From Actinomadura rifamycini DSM 43936 (GTDB lineage: Bacteria; Actinomycetota; Actinomycetes; Streptosporangiales; Streptosporangiaceae), in assembly GCF_000425065.1 (NCBI RefSeq), contig NZ_AULB01000003.1, positions 372,001 through 436,000 of the forward strand: 64,000 nt of DNA, in the 5' to 3' direction. The position numbers and the translations under genes are program-made. The notes below the pieces were generated by a model. It was given only the letters and a program-made list of their open reading frames with translations. It was not told the DNA's origin and made no database searches. Every line of letters starts with the position of its first letter. The first letter of the stretch is position 1. This document shows positions 15,807 to 24,944 of this stretch, piece by piece.

Positions 15807-16634
15807 CTACCGGCTGAGGTTCTGGTAGCGGCGGACGGCCAGGGGCAGGAAGACCGCCGTGATGACGATCGGCCAGACGATCGCCATCAGCAGGGCGTTC
15901 TGCTCGATCCAGGTGTCGCCGACCGCCGCCGGGTTGCCGAACAGCTCGCGGGCGGCGGTCACCGTCGACGAGACGGGGTTCCACATCGCGACCGCGCCCA
16001 GCCAGTCCGGCATGAGGGACGGCGCGACGAACGCGCTCGAGATCATCGCGAACGGGAACGCCACCGCGAACAGGCTCCCGGCGGCCTCCTCGTTCGGGAT
16101 CAGCAGGCCCAGCAGGATGCCGATCCAGATCAGCCCGAAGCGCAGCAGCAGGAACAGGCCGAACGCGGCGAAGGTCGGGAGGAGCCCGCCGTCGGCGCGC
16201 CACCCGATCGCCAGCGCCGTCAGGAACAGCACGAGCAGGTCGAGGCACGCGCCGATGAGGTCGCCGACGCCGCGTCCGGTGACGACCGCGGACGGCGCCA
16301 TCGGCATCGACCGGAACCGGTCGGTGACGCCGCGGGTGTTCTCGTACACGACGGCGTACGCGGTGTTCATGAACCCCATCGCCATCGTCATGCCGAACAT
16401 CCCCGGCATGAGGAACTCGCGGTAGTCGCCCCCGCCGGGGACCGACATCGCGCTGCCGAACACGTACCCGAACAGCAGCACCGAGACGATCGGGAAGCCG
16501 AGCTGCCAGGCGATGTTGCTCGGCTGCCGGACGTAGTGGGTGAGGCCCCGCAGGACGATCGTCCAGCAGTCCGCGAAGGCCCAGTAGAGCCGGTCGCCGA
16601 GGGTCTCGTCGGCGGTCCTGTCCCGGACGCTCAC
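15807..16634 (-). CDS. ABC-2 type permease (DrrB-like)
   Basis: 275 residues with about six membrane segments: [20 protein letters not shown], then [20 protein letters not shown], the stretch [20 protein letters not shown] (the conserved ABC-2 coupling region), [40 protein letters not shown] and a final [20 protein letters not shown]. It is the membrane half of an exporter with the ATPase upstream; the genes overlap by the four bases GTGA. DrrAB systems export anthracyclines or other hydrophobic compounds; the cargo here is unknown. Confidence 0.9.
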   Translation of the reverse strand: MSVRDRTADETLGDRLYWAFADCWTIVLRGLTHYVRQPSNIAWQLGFPIVSVLLFGYVFGSAMSVPGGGDYREFLMPGMFGMTMAMGFMNTAYAVVYENTRGVTDRFRSMPMAPSAVVTGRGVGDLIGACLDLLVLFLTALAIGWRADGGLLPTFAAFGLFLLLRFGLIWIGILLGLLIPNEEAAGSLFAVAFPFAMISSAFVAPSLMPDWLGAVAMWNPVSSTVTAARELFGNPAAVGDTWIEQNALLMAIVWPIVITAVFLPLAVRRYQNLSR

Positions 16635-17623
16635 GTCCGCGCCCCTTCCTTCGTCGTCGTGGTCCCGGTCTCGCTCTCGTCGTCGGCCGGGTGCCCCGTG
16701 AGCCGCAGGAACACCTCGTCCAGCGTGGGCCGCCGCAGCCCGATGTCGGCCACCGCGACGCCGTCGTCCTGCAGGGTCCGGGCGGCCTCGGTCAGCGCGG
16801 CCACCCCGTCGGCCACCGGCGCGTGCACCCGCGCCGTCGCCGGCTCGACGCCCGGCTCGGCGGCGGTGACGCGGGCGACGACGGCCGCCGCCGCGGGCAG
16901 GTCCGCGGGGTCGCGCACCACCACCTCGATCCGGTCCGCGCCGACGAGCCGCTTCAGCCCGTCCGGGGTGTCGTCGGCGATGACCCGCCCCCGGTCGAGG
17001 ACCGCGATGCGCCCGGCGAGCCGGTCGGCCTCGTCCAGGTACTGGGTCGTGAGCAGGACGGTCGTGCCCTGCTCGACCAGGGACCGCACCGAGTGCCAGA
17101 CCTCGTTGCGGGCGCGGGGGTCGAGCCCGGTGGTGGGCTCGTCGAGGAACAGGACGTCCGGCGCGAGGATCATCGCGGCGGCGAGGTCGAGGCGGCGGCG
17201 CATCCCGCCGCTGTACTCCTTGATCCCCTTGTCGGCGGCCTCGACCAGGTCGAACCGCTCCAGCAGCTCGTCGGCCCGCGCCGCCGCCCGGGCGCGCCCC
17301 AGGTGGAACAGGCGGCCGAACATGCGCAGGTTCTGCCGTCCCGTCAGGACCTCGTCCAGCGCGGCGTGCTGCCCCGCCAGCCCGATCCGGCGCCGCACCC
17401 GCCGGGGGTGCGCGGCGACGTCGACCCCGGCGACCTCGGCCCGGCCGCCGGTCGGGCGGACGAGCGTGGTCAGGATGCGCACGGCGGTGGTCTTCCCGGC
17501 CCCGTTCGGCCCGAGCAGGCCGTAGACGGTGCCCGCCGGCACCGCGAGGTCGAAGCCGTCGAGCGCGCGTTTGTCTCCGTAGTGCTTGCGGACCCCCTCG
17601 CAGAGGATCGCGTTCTCCGGCAT
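16631..17623 (-). CDS. ABC exporter ATPase (DrrA-like)
   Basis: 330 residues. Walker A is [12 protein letters not shown], the Q-loop region reads [20 protein letters not shown], the signature is [12 protein letters not shown], Walker B is [13 protein letters not shown] and the switch region is TTQYLDEAD. The C-terminal extension of about 90 residues ending [15 protein letters not shown] is typical of the daunorubicin-resistance DrrA group. ATG 17623 has GGGAGAAAG upstream; an earlier in-frame start would add unrelated sequence. It is the first gene of a two-gene operon divergent from a TetR gene, with an operator candidate between. Confidence 0.92.
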   Translation of the reverse strand: MPENAILCEGVRKHYGDKRALDGFDLAVPAGTVYGLLGPNGAGKTTAVRILTTLVRPTGGRAEVAGVDVAAHPRRVRRRIGLAGQHAALDEVLTGRQNLRMFGRLFHLGRARAAARADELLERFDLVEAADKGIKEYSGGMRRRLDLAAAMILAPDVLFLDEPTTGLDPRARNEVWHSVRSLVEQGTTVLLTTQYLDEADRLAGRIAVLDRGRVIADDTPDGLKRLVGADRIEVVVRDPADLPAAAAVVARVTAAEPGVEPATARVHAPVADGVAALTEAARTLQDDGVAVADIGLRRPTLDEVFLRLTGHPADDESETGTTTTKEGART

Positions 17624-17650
17624 GCTTTCTCCCGCCACTTCGCGTATCAC

Positions 17651-17668
17651 GTACGCTAATTTGCGTAC
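17651..17668. promoter_or_regulatory. TetR operator candidate between ABC exporter and TetR genes
   Basis: Perfect inverted repeat GTACGC-TAATTT-GCGTAC, 28 bases upstream of the exporter ATPase start. On the minus strand it overlaps the expected transcription start, downstream of a TATTGT -10-like element. The symmetry and position fit repression by the divergent TetR protein at 17770. Confidence 0.65.
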
Positions 17669-17769
17669 ACAATACTCGAAGGGTTCGGCGACGCAACCGG
17701 TTTTCGCGCGGCCCGGAGCGGTAGCGTCGGTCCCCGGCAGCACCGCACACGGGAAGAGCAGGACGAACG

Positions 17770-18534
17770 ATGACGACCGCCCACGGCGACCACAGCGACC
17801 CCGAGCGCAGCCTGAAGCTGCTGTGGGACGACCGCGCCCGGCCGCCCCGCGGACGTCCGCCCGCGCTCACCCTCGACGCGATCGTCGCCGCCGCCGTGGC
17901 CACCGCCGACGAGCTGGCCGGCACCGAGGGCCTCCAAGCCCTCACCATGCGCGCCATCGCCGCCCGCCTAGGCGTCGGCACGATGTCGCTCTACCGCTAC
18001 GTCCCGGGCAAGGCCGAACTCCTGGACCTCATGCTCGACCGCGTCATCGCCGACTACGAGCCCGACCCGGACGACGGCGGCCGCGGCTGGCGCGAGGTCC
18101 TCGCGGCCGAGGCCCGCCACCGGTGGCGGCTGTGCATGGACCACCCCTGGTACCCGTTCGTCGACCAGAGCCGCTCGATCCTCGGGCCCAACTCGCTGCG
18201 CGGCCTCGACCGCGTCCTCGGCCTGCTCCGGCGCCGCGGCATCGAGGACCGGTCGCTGATGATGATGGTCGGCGCGCAGAGCGACTACGTGATGGGCGTG
18301 GCCCGCAGCTACCTCAACGAGCGCCGCGCCGTGGAGCGCACCGGCCTCAGCGCCGAGGAATTCTGGGCCGCGCAGGCGCCCACCCTGGAGAAGGCGATGC
18401 TCAGCGGCCGCTTCCCGACCATGGCCGCCCTCGACGAGGACACCTTCGGCTGGTCCTACGAGGAGCTCTTCGAGTTCGGCCTGAACCGCCTGCACGACGG
18501 CTTCGAGTCCTACTTCGACGAGCACGCGGACTGA
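17770..18534 (+). CDS. TetR-family regulator of the DrrAB-type exporter (TetR_C_1 type)
   Basis: 254 residues, longer than most TetR proteins, with an N-terminal extension (about 35 residues) before the [23 protein letters not shown], then [20 protein letters not shown]. The C-terminal domain has the class seen in tetracycline repressor-like proteins ([20 protein letters not shown], and the ending [16 protein letters not shown]). ATG 17770. Its divergent position and the palindrome at 17651-17668 suggest it controls the exporter. Confidence 0.9.
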   Translation: MTTAHGDHSDPERSLKLLWDDRARPPRGRPPALTLDAIVAAAVATADELAGTEGLQALTMRAIAARLGVGTMSLYRYVPGKAELLDLMLDRVIADYEPDPDDGGRGWREVLAAEARHRWRLCMDHPWYPFVDQSRSILGPNSLRGLDRVLGLLRRRGIEDRSLMMMVGAQSDYVMGVARSYLNERRAVERTGLSAEEFWAAQAPTLEKAMLSGRFPTMAALDEDTFGWSYEELFEFGLNRLHDGFESYFDEHAD

Positions 18535-18548
18535 CGCCGCGCCTCGCC

Positions 18549-19550
18549 TCAGGCGGGCCGCCCCCGCGACACCGCGAGCGCGGCCGGTTCGGCGCGGGCG
18601 TACCGGTCGCGGTACGCCGACGGGGCGAGGCCGGTGTGCCGCCGCATCTGGGCGCGCAGGTTCGCGGACGTGCCGAGGCCGCTCGCACGCGCGACCGCGT
18701 CCAGGCCCGGTTCGCCGCGCTCGATGAGGCGGCAGGCCAGCGCGACCCGCTCCGCGGTGAGCCACGCGAGCGGGGTGGTGCCGAGCTCGGCCCGGAAGCG
18801 GCGGTGCAGCGTGGCCGGGCTGACCGCCGCGCGCGCCGCCAGGCCCGCCACGGTGAGCGGGCGGTCGAGCCGCTCGCGCGCCCAGGCCAGGACGGGCGCG
18901 AGCGACGCGTCCGGGACGTCCGGGAGCGCGCGCTCGACGAACTGGCGCTGGCCGCCGTCGCGGTGGCCGGCGAACACCAGCCGGCGGCTCACCGCGTTCG
19001 CGACCTCCGCGCCGTGGTCGCGGCGCACCACGTGCAGGCACAGGTCGAGGGCGGCGGCGCTGCCCGCGGACGTCAGCACGTCGCCGTCGTCGACGAACAG
19101 GACGTCCGGCTCGAGGCGCACGTCCGGGAACCGGGCGCGGAGCGCGTCGGCCCAGCGCCAGTGGGCGGTGGCGCGGCGGCCGTCGAGGACGCCCGCGGCG
19201 GCGAGGACGAACGCGCCGGTGCACAGCCCGACGAGGCGCGCGCCCCGCGCCGCGGCCCGGCGGACGGCGGCGAGCACGGCCGGCGCGGGCTCGGCCTCGG
19301 GATCCGGCCGGTTCGGGACGATCACGGTGTCCGCCCGGTCGGCGGCGTCCAGGTCCGGGATGCCGGACATCGTGAAGAACTCCTCGTGCATCACGGCCCG
19401 GCCGCCGGGAGCGCAGAGCGTGAAGTCGTACCACGGCCGCCCCAGCTCGGGACGGCGCAGGCCGAACAGCTCGGTCACCACGCCCAGCTCGAACGGGTTC
19501 GACCCGGCGTCGACGATCATCGCCACGCGATGCGAGGATCCTTGCGGCAT
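18549..19550 (-). CDS. GlxA-type regulator (DJ-1/PfpI plus AraC HTH)
   Basis: 333 residues. The N-terminal DJ-1/PfpI-like domain (about 1-185) has ELGVVTELFGLRRPELGR, the nucleophile-elbow-like GLCTGAFVLAAAGVLDGR with a Cys, and ATAHWRWADALRARFPDVRL. The C-terminal AraC-type double HTH (about 220-318) includes PLTVAGLAARAAVSPATLHR and GLGTSANLRAQMRRHTGLAP. Targets are unknown. ATG 19550. It is divergent from the cupin gene at 19603, which is a plausible target. Confidence 0.9.
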   Translation of the reverse strand: MPQGSSHRVAMIVDAGSNPFELGVVTELFGLRRPELGRPWYDFTLCAPGGRAVMHEEFFTMSGIPDLDAADRADTVIVPNRPDPEAEPAPAVLAAVRRAAARGARLVGLCTGAFVLAAAGVLDGRRATAHWRWADALRARFPDVRLEPDVLFVDDGDVLTSAGSAAALDLCLHVVRRDHGAEVANAVSRRLVFAGHRDGGQRQFVERALPDVPDASLAPVLAWARERLDRPLTVAGLAARAAVSPATLHRRFRAELGTTPLAWLTAERVALACRLIERGEPGLDAVARASGLGTSANLRAQMRRHTGLAPSAYRDRYARAEPAALAVSRGRPA

Positions 19551-19602
19551 ACGCCATTTCTAGCACTCACGCGGGAGCCCCGCCGAACGGCAGGGTGATC
19601 GC

Positions 19603-20007
19603 ATGAACGACCGACCCATCGACCTGCACGCCGCGCTCCGCACCTTCGAGGAGCTGTGGAGCCCCCGCATCGTCACGCGCGTGAACGACTACGACGTCCG
19701 CGTCGCCAAGGTCCACGGCGACCACGTCTGGCACGCGCACGACGACACCGACGAGTTCTTCCTCGTGCTCGACGGCGAACTCGCGATCGCCCTCCGCGAG
19801 GCGGGCGCCGAACGGACGGTCGTCCTGCCGAAGGGCGCGGTGTTCGTCGTCCCGCGCGGCGTCGAGCACCGCCCGTCCGCGCCCGGCGGCGCCTCGATCC
19901 TGCTGTTCGAGCCGTCCGGCACCCTCAGCGTCGGCGACCGCCACGACGACGTCCCCGCCCACGTCGACGCCACCACCGGCCACACCCTCCGCACCCCCAC
20001 CGGCTGA
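19603..20007 (+). CDS. Cupin-domain protein
   Basis: 134 residues forming a single cupin. Motif 1 is GDHVWHAHDDTDEFFLVLDG (two His, one Glu and a further residue for metal binding) and motif 2 is PKGAVFVVPRGVEHRPSA. It resembles small actinomycete cupins of unknown catalysis. ATG 19603 lies 52 bases from the divergent GlxA-type regulator. Confidence 0.85.
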   Translation: MNDRPIDLHAALRTFEELWSPRIVTRVNDYDVRVAKVHGDHVWHAHDDTDEFFLVLDGELAIALREAGAERTVVLPKGAVFVVPRGVEHRPSAPGGASILLFEPSGTLSVGDRHDDVPAHVDATTGHTLRTPTG

Positions 20008-20212
20008 CCCGCCCCTCCGCCCGGCCGCTCCGCCTGGACTGACCGCGGCCCGACCGCCGAGGCAAGGCAGGCTCGGCGAGACCGGCCGCCCGGGCACCCG
20101 CCGCCGGGGAGGGACCCCAGAAGCCGCTCGAACCCGCTCGAAACCGGCGGGCGCGGCCGTGTGCCGCGGGCGGGTCCTTGGCCGGGGCGGTGCGGCGTGC
20201 GACGCTGCGGCG

Positions 20213-21358
20213 GTGGAGATCCTGGACGTCCTCGCGCTCGCGGCGCTCGCCGGGTGGGCCTATCTCGCCGCAGGTCACGGCGGGTTCTGGCGCACGGGAC
20301 CGACCGCCCCGGAGGGGCCGGAACCGGACGCGTGGCCGGACGTCGCGGCGGTGGTGCCCGCGCGCGACGAGGCGGCGGTCCTGCCGGAGACGCTGCCGAC
20401 CCTGCTCGCGCAGCGCTACCCCGGCCGCTTCCGGGTGGTGCTGGTCGACGACGGGAGCACCGACGGGACGGCCGGCGCCGCGCGGCGGCTCGCCGCGGGG
20501 GCGGCGGTGCGGCTGGACGTGGTCCGGGCGGCCGAGCGTCCGGACGGCTGGGCGGGCAAGGTGTGGGCGATGCGGGAGGGGCTCCGCGCGGCGGGCCGCC
20601 CGGAGTTCGTCCTGTTCACCGACGCCGACATCGCCTGCGCGCCCGGGACCGTGGAGCGGCTCGTGCGGGCCGCCGGGGACGGGCGCGACCTGGTGTCGCG
20701 GATGGCGGTGCTCGGCACCCGCACCCCGTGGGAGCGGGCGCTCGTCCCGGCGTTCGTGTACTTCTTCGCGCTGCTGTACCCGTTCCGCCGCGTCGGCCGC
20801 CCCGGGGCGCGGACGGCGGCCGCCGCGGGCGGCTGCATGCTGGTGCGCCGGGCCGTGCTGGAGCGGGCGGGCGGGCTCGACGCGATCCGCGGCGCGCTGA
20901 TCGACGACGTGGCGCTGGGGCGGCTGGTGAAGCGGGCGGGCGGCCGGTGCCGCCTCGACCTCGACCGGGACGTCGTCAGCCGGCGGCGCTACCCGCGCCC
21001 CACCGACCTGTGGGACATGGTCGCGCGCAGCGCCTACCACCAGCTCCGCTACTCCCCCGCGCTGCTGGCGGGCACGGTGCTGGGCCTGCTGCTGCTGTTC
21101 GCGGTCCCGCCCGCCGCCGCGGCGGCCGGGGTCCTCGCGGGCGACCCGGCGGCGGCCGTCCCCGGGGCCGCCGCGTGGACGGTCATGGCGGGCACGTACG
21201 CGCCGATGCTGCGCCACCACGGGCTCTCGCCGCTGCGCGCCCCGCTGCTCCCGCTGGTCGCGGTGGCGTACGCGGCCATGACCGTCGACTCGGCGCGCCG
21301 GCACCGCGCGGGGCGCGGCGGCGCCTGGAAGGGACGGGTCGCCGTCAGGACGCGGTGA
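20213..21358 (+). CDS. hpnB: Hopene-associated glycosyltransferase HpnB-like
   Basis: 381 residues of a GT2-type enzyme with C-terminal membrane segments. Key stretches are AAVVPARDEAAVLPETLPTL, VVLVDDGSTDGTAGAARRL, GWAGKVWAM, the metal-binding LFTDADIACAPGTVERLV, LVPAFVYFFALLYPFRRVGR, TAAAAGGCMLVRRAVLERAG and the acceptor-region IRGALIDDVALGRLVKRAGG. These together match the HpnB family found in hopanoid clusters, whose exact product is not established. The hopanoid operon lies 8 kb downstream. GTG 20213 is a best guess without a clear ribosome site. Its last 14 bases overlap the convergent TetR gene. Confidence 0.85.
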   Translation: MEILDVLALAALAGWAYLAAGHGGFWRTGPTAPEGPEPDAWPDVAAVVPARDEAAVLPETLPTLLAQRYPGRFRVVLVDDGSTDGTAGAARRLAAGAAVRLDVVRAAERPDGWAGKVWAMREGLRAAGRPEFVLFTDADIACAPGTVERLVRAAGDGRDLVSRMAVLGTRTPWERALVPAFVYFFALLYPFRRVGRPGARTAAAAGGCMLVRRAVLERAGGLDAIRGALIDDVALGRLVKRAGGRCRLDLDRDVVSRRRYPRPTDLWDMVARSAYHQLRYSPALLAGTVLGLLLLFAVPPAAAAAGVLAGDPAAAVPGAAAWTVMAGTYAPMLRHHGLSPLRAPLLPLVAVAYAAMTVDSARRHRAGRGGAWKGRVAVRTR

Positions 21359-21947
21359 GCATCGCGATCGCGGTGTCGATCACGCCGCGCTGCGCGGTCA
21401 GCGGGGCGCCGGGCGGGCGGCGGACCGCGCTCCACCACAGGCCGTCCAGCAGGACGAGGATCAGCTCGGCCAGCTCCTCGGGGGGCCGGTCGGCCGGGAG
21501 TTCGCCCGCCCGCTGGGCCAGCGCGATCGCGGTGCGCAGGTTCGCGCGGGCCTCGGCGTCGAGTTCGTTGAGAGCGTCGGCGAACGCGGGCCGGACCGCG
21601 GCCTCGGCGTGGAACGCCGCCCAGATCCGCGCTTCGGCGAGGCGGCCCTCGTCGGCCGGCAGGTAGGCGAGCATCGCCCGGCGCAGCTCCTCGGGGAACG
21701 CCCGGCCGCCGGGCGCGGCCCGGATCGCGGCGAGCCGCTCCCGCGCGGCGTCCGCCGCCTGTTCGAACGCGAACCGCAGCATCTCGTCCTTGGTCTGGAA
21801 GTAGCGCTGCACCGCGCCGAGCGAGAATCCCGCTTCGGTCGCGACCGTCCGCATGCTGACGCCGTCCAGCCCTTCCCGCGCGGCGATGCGGAACAGTGCG
21901 TCCGCGACGACGCGGCGGCGGGCCTGCTTGTCCACCGTCCTCGGCAC
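21345..21947 (-). CDS. TetR-family regulator (paralogue of the one at 7162-7785)
   Basis: 200 residues. HTH: RRVVADALFRIAAREGLDGV then MRTVATEAGFSLGAVQRYFQ. The C-terminal part (PADEGRLAEARIWAAFHAEA, LVLLDGLWWSAVRRPPGA) matches the 7162 gene nearly residue for residue. GTG 21947 gives the same N-terminus as the paralogue (PRTVD..ARRR) and has GGGGAC upstream. It converges on and overlaps hpnB by 14 bases. Confidence 0.88.
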   Translation of the reverse strand: MPRTVDKQARRRVVADALFRIAAREGLDGVSMRTVATEAGFSLGAVQRYFQTKDEMLRFAFEQAADAARERLAAIRAAPGGRAFPEELRRAMLAYLPADEGRLAEARIWAAFHAEAAVRPAFADALNELDAEARANLRTAIALAQRAGELPADRPPEELAELILVLLDGLWWSAVRRPPGAPLTAQRGVIDTAIAMLTAS

Positions 21948-22203
21948 GTCCCCATTCTGCCGCACCCAAGGAGGGATAATTGCGGCGGCGCGTTCGCATT
22001 GGCCTTCCCGGTTTCGCGGTGATCGGCCGACCCGGGGCCCCGTCCGCGCTGATGGGCGCGCCCCCGCGCATGTCTCCGCCGTGGCCGCCGCCCGCGGACC
22101 GCCCTTTTCGGCGCCTTGACACGTGGTTTTCGGCCATTACAGATCGAGCCGTTCGGGGCGGGCCGGCGTTGTATCTTGTGGGTCCTGAAGATTGGGGTCT
22201 GCT

Positions 22204-22659
22204 ATGCGCCGAGTGGTGGGGTCGCGGGCCGTTCTCGTGGTGACGGGCGTGCTCGTGCTGGGGGCAGGCGGGCTCTTTCTCGCGAAGGGCCTCGACGACG
22301 CGGACAAGCTGGGCAGCGTCATCGCGGCGGTGGCCGCGATCGCGGGCCTGGGCCTGACCGCGGCGGGGATGCTGCGCCGCGGCGGGACGTCCGGCGGGGA
22401 CGGCCCGGGCGGGGAACCCCCGGACGGTGTCGCCGTGCACGGATCGGTCGTCGGCGGGTCGGTCGCCAACGTGGGCCGGGTCGGCGGGAGCGTCCGGCTG
22501 GGCGGTTCGCGGTCCTCGCGGGGCCGCCCGCCGCGGGACGCCGCGGAGCCCGCGGACGGCGCGGCGGCGGACCGGACCTCGGTGCGCGGGTCCCGGGTCG
22601 ACGGCGACGTGTTCCAGGCCGGGTCCGTCGACGGCGATCTGGAGACGCGTCCCGAGTGA
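22204..22659 (+). CDS. Small membrane protein coupled to the NACHT gene
   Basis: 151 residues. Two membrane segments (about 8-27, VLVVTGVLVLGAGGLFLAKG; 35-56, LGSVIAAVAAIAGLGLTAAG) are followed by a Gly/Val-rich tail with short-period repeats (VHGSVVGGSVANVGRVGGSV and later VRGSRVDGDVFQAGSVDGDL), which would suit a small beta-solenoid. The same style of repeat opens the next gene. The stop codon overlaps the NACHT start by four bases (GTGA), so the two are translationally coupled. Family not recognised; possibly the membrane partner or sensor of the NTPase. Confidence 0.7.
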   Translation: MRRVVGSRAVLVVTGVLVLGAGGLFLAKGLDDADKLGSVIAAVAAIAGLGLTAAGMLRRGGTSGGDGPGGEPPDGVAVHGSVVGGSVANVGRVGGSVRLGGSRSSRGRPPRDAAEPADGAAADRTSVRGSRVDGDVFQAGSVDGDLETRPE

Positions 22660-24944
22660 GCGACCGTCCGAACCGCGGCCGGCGGCGCCGGGCCTCCCGT
22701 GCGGCGAGGCCCGAGGCGCGGCTGTCCCTCGAAGGGGCGACCGTCCAGGGCGACGCGCTGGTGGTCGGCTACGTGGGCGGCGACGTCGTCGTCGGGGCGG
22801 CGCCGGAGGCCCGGACGGACGCGGCGGTGGGGCGGCTCGCGAACGAGGTGCGGCACCGGTGGACGGCCGAGTCGACGATCCTTTTCCGGCGCGCCCCCGA
22901 GCGGCTGCGGCTGGCCTGGGCGAGCACGGGCCGCCCCGTCCAGCCCACCGGGGCCGCGCGGGACGACCTGCGGGGCGACGTCTCCGAACTGGCCGAGCGG
23001 TTCCGCGGGTTGCCGGTGCGGCACCTGGTCGTGCTGGGCGCGGCGGGCGCGGGCAAGACCGTGCTGGCGGTCCGGCTGCTGCTCGACCTGGTGGACCCGG
23101 ACGACCCGCGCGAGCCGGTCCCCGTCCTGCTGCCGCTGTCGTCGTGGACGCCGGAGCCGTCGCTGGACGACTGGATGGCGGGGCGCCTCGCGGAGGACCA
23201 TCCGTGGCTCGCCCCGGAGACCGCGGCGCACCTCCTCCGGGCGCGGAAGGTGATGCCCGTCCTGGACGGCCTCGACGAGCTCGCGCCGCACCTGCGGGCC
23301 ACGCTGGTGGAGCGCGTCGACAGGTGGACCGACGACGACCGGCCGCTCGTCCTCACCTGCCGGGGCCACGAGTACGAGGAGACCGTCGGGACGAGCGGCA
23401 GCCCGCTGAGCCGGGCGCCCGTCGTGGAGATCGGCGACGTCGAGGCCGAGGACGCCGCCGCCTACCTGCGGGCCGCCGCGATCGACGGCGACGTCCGCTG
23501 GGAGCCGCTGCTCGCCCGGCTGGTGGACGACCCGGAGGGGCCGGTCGGGAAGGCGCTGTCCACGCCGCTCATGGTGGAGCTGCTCCGCACGGCCTACCTG
23601 TCCCCCGCGACCGACCCGGCGGAACTGCTGGACGCGGAGCGGTTCCCGTCCCGGGAGGCGGTGGAGGAGCACCTGATCGACCGGTTCGTCCCGGCCGTCT
23701 ACGCGCCGGCGCAGCGGCCCGCGTACCGGGCCGACCGGGCGCGGCGGTGGCTGGGCTTCCTCGCCCGGCGGATGCGGCGGCACGGCACGGCGGACCTGTC
23801 CTGGGGGGAGATCTGGACGCTCCCGTCGGCGCTGCTGCTGACGGTGCCGTTCGCGCTGGCCGGCGGGCTGGTGTTCGGGTCGATGTTCGGCGCGGGCCGG
23901 GGCCTCGTCGCCGCCGCGTGGTTCGCGCTGGTCGCCGCCGGGTCCCTGGTCCCGGGCGCGACGGCGGCGCTCGCCGGCGGGCGGGACCTGACGGACCCGG
24001 TGGCGCTGCTGCGGCGGCTGCGCGGCGGCTCGGCGGGGTGGGCGCTGCTGGTGGCGGTCGCCGCCGGGCTGCTCATCGGGACGTGGTTCGGCGCGGGGCT
24101 GGACGCGAGCGCGGCCAAGACGGCCGGGTACGCGCTGGGGCTGGCGGCGATGTTCGCCGTCGGGGCGCTGGCGAGCACCGCCTGGGGCACGTTCGTCCTG
24201 TCCCGGACGTGGTTCGCGCTGATCGGGCGGCTGCCGTTCGGGCTGGTCGGCTTCCTCCGGGACGCGCACGAGCGCGGCGCGCTGCGCCAGGTGGGGGCGG
24301 TCTACCAGTTCCGGCACGCGCTGCTGCGCGACCGGTTGGGCGCCGACGCCGTCCTCCGCGAGCCGGAGCCGGAGCGGGCCGCGGGCCGCGGGCTCCCGCC
24401 CCGGTCGGTCCCCGCCGCGCGGGTCGGGCTGCAGGTGGCGGGGGTCCTGCTGGCCACCGTCCTGCTGACCGCGCCGCTGTCGTCGGCGTCGCTGCGCTAC
24501 CGGTCCGGCGACCGGCCCGCCGAGACCGTCGAGACGTCGGCTCCGGACGTGCAGGGGACGTACGTCACGGTGCGCTTCCAGAACTGGACGCTGCCGCCCG
24601 GGGCGACCCGGACGACGGAGTTCGCGGTGGAGGACGGCGACGAACGGCTCCCCCTCGGCGAGCTGTCCAGCATCCTCGACCTGCCGGGGGCCTGCACCGG
24701 CGCCGCCGTCGAGTTCACCGCCGCCGCCGGGGGCCGCACGGTGACGCGCGTCGTGCTCCGCAGGCACCTGCTCCGCCTCGACTCCGACACCGTGCGCAGC
24801 GACGACTTCCCCGACGACGCCCGGTCCCTGACCGTCTCCCTCAAGCGCCTGGACGATGCCGACTGCACGGTCACGCTCTCCTGGCAGGAGCCCCACGTGG
24901 CCTACGACCACCTGCTGAACGTCCGCGAGTTCCTGCGCTCCTGA
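22656..24944 (+). CDS. Membrane-bound NACHT-type STAND NTPase
   Basis: 762 residues. The N-terminus has a Gly/Val repeat (ATVQGDALVVGYVGGDVVVG, about 26-45). The NACHT ATPase has Walker A GAAGAGKT at 128-135, an extended Walker B VLDGLDEL at 202-209 and a sensor-like LVLTCRGHEYEE. Four membrane segments lie at about 391-515, then YQFRHALLRDRL at about 549, a motif I know from actinobacterial NACHT proteins. A fifth membrane segment at about 590-612 leads to a C-terminal domain of about 150 residues, probably outside the cell. NACHT NTPases act as signal-triggered switches in defence, death or regulation; no effector domain is recognisable. GTG 22656 overlaps the previous gene. Confidence 0.88.
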   Translation: MSDRPNRGRRRRASRAARPEARLSLEGATVQGDALVVGYVGGDVVVGAAPEARTDAAVGRLANEVRHRWTAESTILFRRAPERLRLAWASTGRPVQPTGAARDDLRGDVSELAERFRGLPVRHLVVLGAAGAGKTVLAVRLLLDLVDPDDPREPVPVLLPLSSWTPEPSLDDWMAGRLAEDHPWLAPETAAHLLRARKVMPVLDGLDELAPHLRATLVERVDRWTDDDRPLVLTCRGHEYEETVGTSGSPLSRAPVVEIGDVEAEDAAAYLRAAAIDGDVRWEPLLARLVDDPEGPVGKALSTPLMVELLRTAYLSPATDPAELLDAERFPSREAVEEHLIDRFVPAVYAPAQRPAYRADRARRWLGFLARRMRRHGTADLSWGEIWTLPSALLLTVPFALAGGLVFGSMFGAGRGLVAAAWFALVAAGSLVPGATAALAGGRDLTDPVALLRRLRGGSAGWALLVAVAAGLLIGTWFGAGLDASAAKTAGYALGLAAMFAVGALASTAWGTFVLSRTWFALIGRLPFGLVGFLRDAHERGALRQVGAVYQFRHALLRDRLGADAVLREPEPERAAGRGLPPRSVPAARVGLQVAGVLLATVLLTAPLSSASLRYRSGDRPAETVETSAPDVQGTYVTVRFQNWTLPPGATRTTEFAVEDGDERLPLGELSSILDLPGACTGAAVEFTAAAGGRTVTRVVLRRHLLRLDSDTVRSDDFPDDARSLTVSLKRLDDADCTVTLSWQEPHVAYDHLLNVREFLRS

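Noticed and set aside
13251..17525. Very long plus-strand open frame
   Set aside because: It is antisense to the AsnC, MFS, permease and ATPase genes and is Arg/His/Gln-rich low complexity, an artefact of high GC.
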